Source of the DNA: RPQJ01 sp052035645 | GTDB lineage: Bacteria; Pseudomonadota; Gammaproteobacteria; Steroidobacterales; Steroidobacteraceae | NCBI GenBank assembly: GCA_052035645.1 | Contig: JBPOHK010000096.1 | Span: forward strand, 1 to 15,940 | DNA: 15,940 nt | Direction of reading: 5' to 3' | In this document: piece by piece, positions 14,100 through 15,940 of the stretch | How positions within the stretch are numbered: position 1 is the stretch's first letter | Layout of the letters: each line of letters starts with the position of its first letter | Notes under the pieces: generated by a model | The model's database searches: none | The model's input: only the letters and a program-made list of their open reading frames with translations | Told to the model about the DNA's origin: nothing | Position numbers and translations under genes: made by a program

Positions 14100-15374
14100 A
14101 TGCACCATCTCGTGGCGACGTTCGCCCTGCTCGCGTGGCTGATGCCGCCCGGCGCAGCGGCGCAGCCGGTCCTCGTCGACGACGAGGCCGCGATCTCGCG
14201 CCTCCTCGATCTCGTGGCGCAACGGTTGGGCCTGATGCCGCAGGTGGCGGCCGTGAAGTGGCTGTCCGGTGCGCCCATCGCCGACCCCGTCCGCGAGCAG
14301 GCGGTGCTCGATCGCGAGGCTGCGGCCGCGCAGCGGCTGGGTCTCGCGCCCTTGCCGGTGCGCGAGTTCTTCGCACTGCAGATCCGCCTCGCGCGCGAGC
14401 TGCAACTGCAGCTGCACGGCGACTGGCGCCGCGCCGGGTGCGCACCGTGCGCATCGCCCACCGACCTCGCGGCGTTGCGCGCCGAGATCGACCGCATCGA
14501 CCTGGCGCTGTTGCATGCCCTGTACGTCGCGCGCCCGGCGACGGCGCGCGAGGACTTCGTCGAGCGTCACCGTGCGCTCGCGACGGCGCGGCTCGGATCC
14601 GCGGTGGCCTTGCCGGCCGACCGTGACCGGTTGCTCTCGACGCTGCACGGGCTCGGCACCTCGCAGGGGCCCGGGCTCGCGCGCGTGCAGTCGAGCGGTA
14701 TCCTGCGGATCGGCACGACCGGCGACTACGAGCCCTTCAGCCTCGAGCGCGAGGGCCGCCTCGCCGGCGCCGACGTCGAGCTGGCGCTCGCGCTGGCCGC
14801 GCGGCTCGGCGTCGAACCGGTGTTCGTGCGCACGAGCTGGGCGACGCTGGTGCCGGACCTCGCGGCCGACCGCTACGACCTCGCCCTCGGCGGCGTGTCG
14901 ATCACCCCGGAGCGCGAGCGCGTCGGCGTCTTCTCGCGCCCCTACCTGACGGGCGGCAAGACGATCGTCGCGCGCTGCGCCGAGCGCGAGCGCTACGACA
15001 CGCTGCGCGAGGTGGACCGCCGCCCGGTGCGCGTCGTGGTCAATCCGGGCGGCACCAACGAACGCTACGTGCGTGAGCACCTGCGGCGGGCCGAGATCGT
15101 GGTGCATCCGGACAACCGCACGGTGTTCGAGGAGATCCTCGACGGACACGCCGATGCGATGATCACCGACGACGTCGAGGCCGAATTGCAGGCACACCGC
15201 CATCCCGAGCTGTGCCGGACCTACCCGGGCACGCTGACACGCGCCGGCAAGGCCATCTTCATGCCGCGCGATGCGGCGCTGCAAGCCGCGGTCGACGCCT
15301 GGTTGCGCGACGCGATCGATGCCGGACTGCCCGCCCGATTCCTCGAACAGGCGATGAACCGTCGAGCGCCCTGA
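14100..15374 (+). CDS. Secreted fusion of AroQ-gamma chorismate mutase and PheC-type cyclohexadienyl dehydratase
   Basis: The 424-residue protein starts with a signal peptide (MHHLVATFALLAWLMPPGAAAQ, cleavage near 21). Residues about 28-185 match periplasmic AroQ-gamma chorismate mutase: QRLGLMPQVAAVKW (41-54, with Arg42 and Lys53), then PVREQAVL and QIRLARELQLQLHGDW. Residues about 195-420 match P. aeruginosa PheC, a periplasmic-binding-protein-fold cyclohexadienyl dehydratase: LRIGTTGDYEPF (202-213), TSW (245-247), GVSITPERE (265-273), NPGGTNERYV (315-324), VHPDNRTVFEEILDG (335-349), TDD (356-358) and HPELC (368-372). One secreted chain would convert chorismate to prephenate and then to phenylpyruvate, or arogenate to phenylalanine. 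An odd Cys pair (114, 117) lies before the last mutase helices. The longer upstream frame is a shadow of alkX. An M20 peptidase follows 17 nt later. Confidence 0.9.
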   Translation: MHHLVATFALLAWLMPPGAAAQPVLVDDEAAISRLLDLVAQRLGLMPQVAAVKWLSGAPIADPVREQAVLDREAAAAQRLGLAPLPVREFFALQIRLARELQLQLHGDWRRAGCAPCASPTDLAALRAEIDRIDLALLHALYVARPATAREDFVERHRALATARLGSAVALPADRDRLLSTLHGLGTSQGPGLARVQSSGILRIGTTGDYEPFSLEREGRLAGADVELALALAARLGVEPVFVRTSWATLVPDLAADRYDLALGGVSITPERERVGVFSRPYLTGGKTIVARCAERERYDTLREVDRRPVRVVVNPGGTNERYVREHLRRAEIVVHPDNRTVFEEILDGHADAMITDDVEAELQAHRHPELCRTYPGTLTRAGKAIFMPRDAALQAAVDAWLRDAIDAGLPARFLEQAMNRRAP

Positions 15375-15391
15375 GCGCCGGAGACACACAC

Positions 15392-15940
15392 ATGCTCAAG
15401 CCACTGGTCCTTTCCCTCTCGATGCTCGCCGTGGCGTCGTCGGCTCAGGCTGCGACCGCGGAGTCGAAGGCCGAAGCGCGCCGGATCTTCGAGGACATCA
15501 TCGCGTTCAGGACCTCGGTCGGCCTCGGCCAGGTGCCGACGATGGTCGACTACCTGTCGGCGAAGTTCCGCGCCGCCGGCTTCCCGGCCGAGGACATCCA
15601 CGCGCTGCCGCTCGGCGAGACCTCGGCGCTGGTCGTGCGCTACCGTGGCTCGGGCAAGGGCGGCAAGCCGATCCTGTTCATGGCCCACATGGACGTCGTG
15701 ACGGCGAAGCCCGAGGACTGGGAGCGCGACCCCTTCCGGCTCATCGAGGAGAACGGCTACTTCTTCGGGCGCGGCACGCTCGACATCAAGTCCGAGGTGG
15801 CGCTGCTCACCGAGACCTTCCTGCGGCTGCGACGCGAGAAGTTCGTGCCGTCGCGCGACCTCATCCTCGCATTCACGGGCGACGAGGAATCGACGATGGA
15901 GACGGCGAAGATGCTCGCGACGCAGCACCGCGACCTCATC
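15392..15940 (+). CDS. Secreted M20-family metallopeptidase, N-terminal part (3' truncated)
   Basis: The frame is open from ATG 15392 to the right edge, giving 183 residues of a longer protein. A signal peptide is clear (MLKPLVLSLSMLAVASSAQA). The M20 dinuclear-zinc signature is present: His99-x-Asp101 in FMAHMDVV, the bridging Asp131 in FGRGTLDIKSE, and Glu165-Glu166 in TGDEES, which supply the general base and a ligand. M20 exopeptidases remove C-terminal or dipeptide residues. A GGAG site lies 8 nt before the start. It follows the aroQ-pheC fusion by 17 nt and is likely co-transcribed; both products are exported. The missing C-terminal half prevents a subfamily call. Confidence 0.88.
   Translation, partial: MLKPLVLSLSMLAVASSAQAATAESKAEARRIFEDIIAFRTSVGLGQVPTMVDYLSAKFRAAGFPAEDIHALPLGETSALVVRYRGSGKGGKPILFMAHMDVVTAKPEDWERDPFRLIEENGYFFGRGTLDIKSEVALLTETFLRLRREKFVPSRDLILAFTGDEESTMETAKMLATQHRDLI

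Noticed and set aside
14100..15374. ABC-transporter amino-acid binding protein
   Set aside because: The C-terminal half has the family 3 binding-protein fold, but the PheC-specific TTGDYEPF and NPGGTNE stretches and the fused mutase domain indicate the enzyme; no permease or ATPase genes are adjacent.
13827..15389. Long minus-strand open frame (520 codons) opposite alkX and the aroQ-pheC fusion
   Set aside because: No recognisable domain, and the plus strand carries well-conserved enzymes in another frame.
1..15940. CRISPR array, toxin-antitoxin pair or phage-defence island
   Set aside because: No regularly spaced repeats, cas genes, small paired toxin/antitoxin frames, integrase or defence-type domains were found; the only repeats are the isolated hairpin elements listed.

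Overview
The window is about 70% GC by eye and gene-dense, with the codon use and gene families of a high-GC gammaproteobacterium (Xanthomonadales/Steroidobacterales/Nevskiales-like). The best clue is the skeleton mutM - coaBC - dut - pyrE, which E. coli shares with rpmG, rpmB, radC and slmA in between. Here those genes are missing and a secreted DUF4124 protein sits between dut and pyrE. An exonuclease III-type gene lies beside pyrE, where Pseudomonas carries crc. The species cannot be named from this sequence alone. I see no tRNA, rRNA, CRISPR array, integrase or transposase.

Layout: (1) 1-3249, plus strand, an overlapping-codon run: the 3' end of an M3 metallopeptidase, a choline-sulfatase (betC) and mutM. 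(2) 3336-5070, plus: coaBC and dut. (3) 5074-6472, minus: the DUF4124 protein and pyrE. (4) 6497-9017, plus: xth, an AmpG-like permease and a small Rieske protein. (5) 9049-9393, minus: a DUF6763-like acidic protein, then 9500-10132, plus: a MarC-family membrane protein. (6) 10179-10895, minus: trmB, convergent with marC across a perfect 30-bp palindrome that contains both stop codons. (7) 10896-11185, a repeat-bearing spacer of about 290 bp. (8) 11186-12784, minus: an FAD-binding dehydrogenase interrupted by one in-frame amber codon. (9) 12853-14055, plus: a YcaQ/AlkX-type crosslink DNA glycosylase. (10) 14100-15374, plus: a secreted chorismate mutase fused to cyclohexadienyl dehydratase. (11) 15392-end, plus: a secreted M20 peptidase cut off by the window edge.

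Most genes are housekeeping: nucleotide synthesis and sanitation (pyrE, dut), coenzyme A synthesis (coaBC), base-excision and crosslink repair (mutM, xth, alkX), tRNA modification (trmB) and muropeptide recycling (ampG). I find no obvious new defence or mobile system. The points that deserve a second look are the chorismate mutase-dehydratase fusion, which would run chorismate to phenylpyruvate in the periplasm; the palindrome that supplies the ends of two convergent genes; a second inverted-repeat element upstream of trmB; the pyrE/xth junction, where two overlapping -10 boxes sit 8 nt from each start codon; and the nonsense-interrupted flavoprotein.
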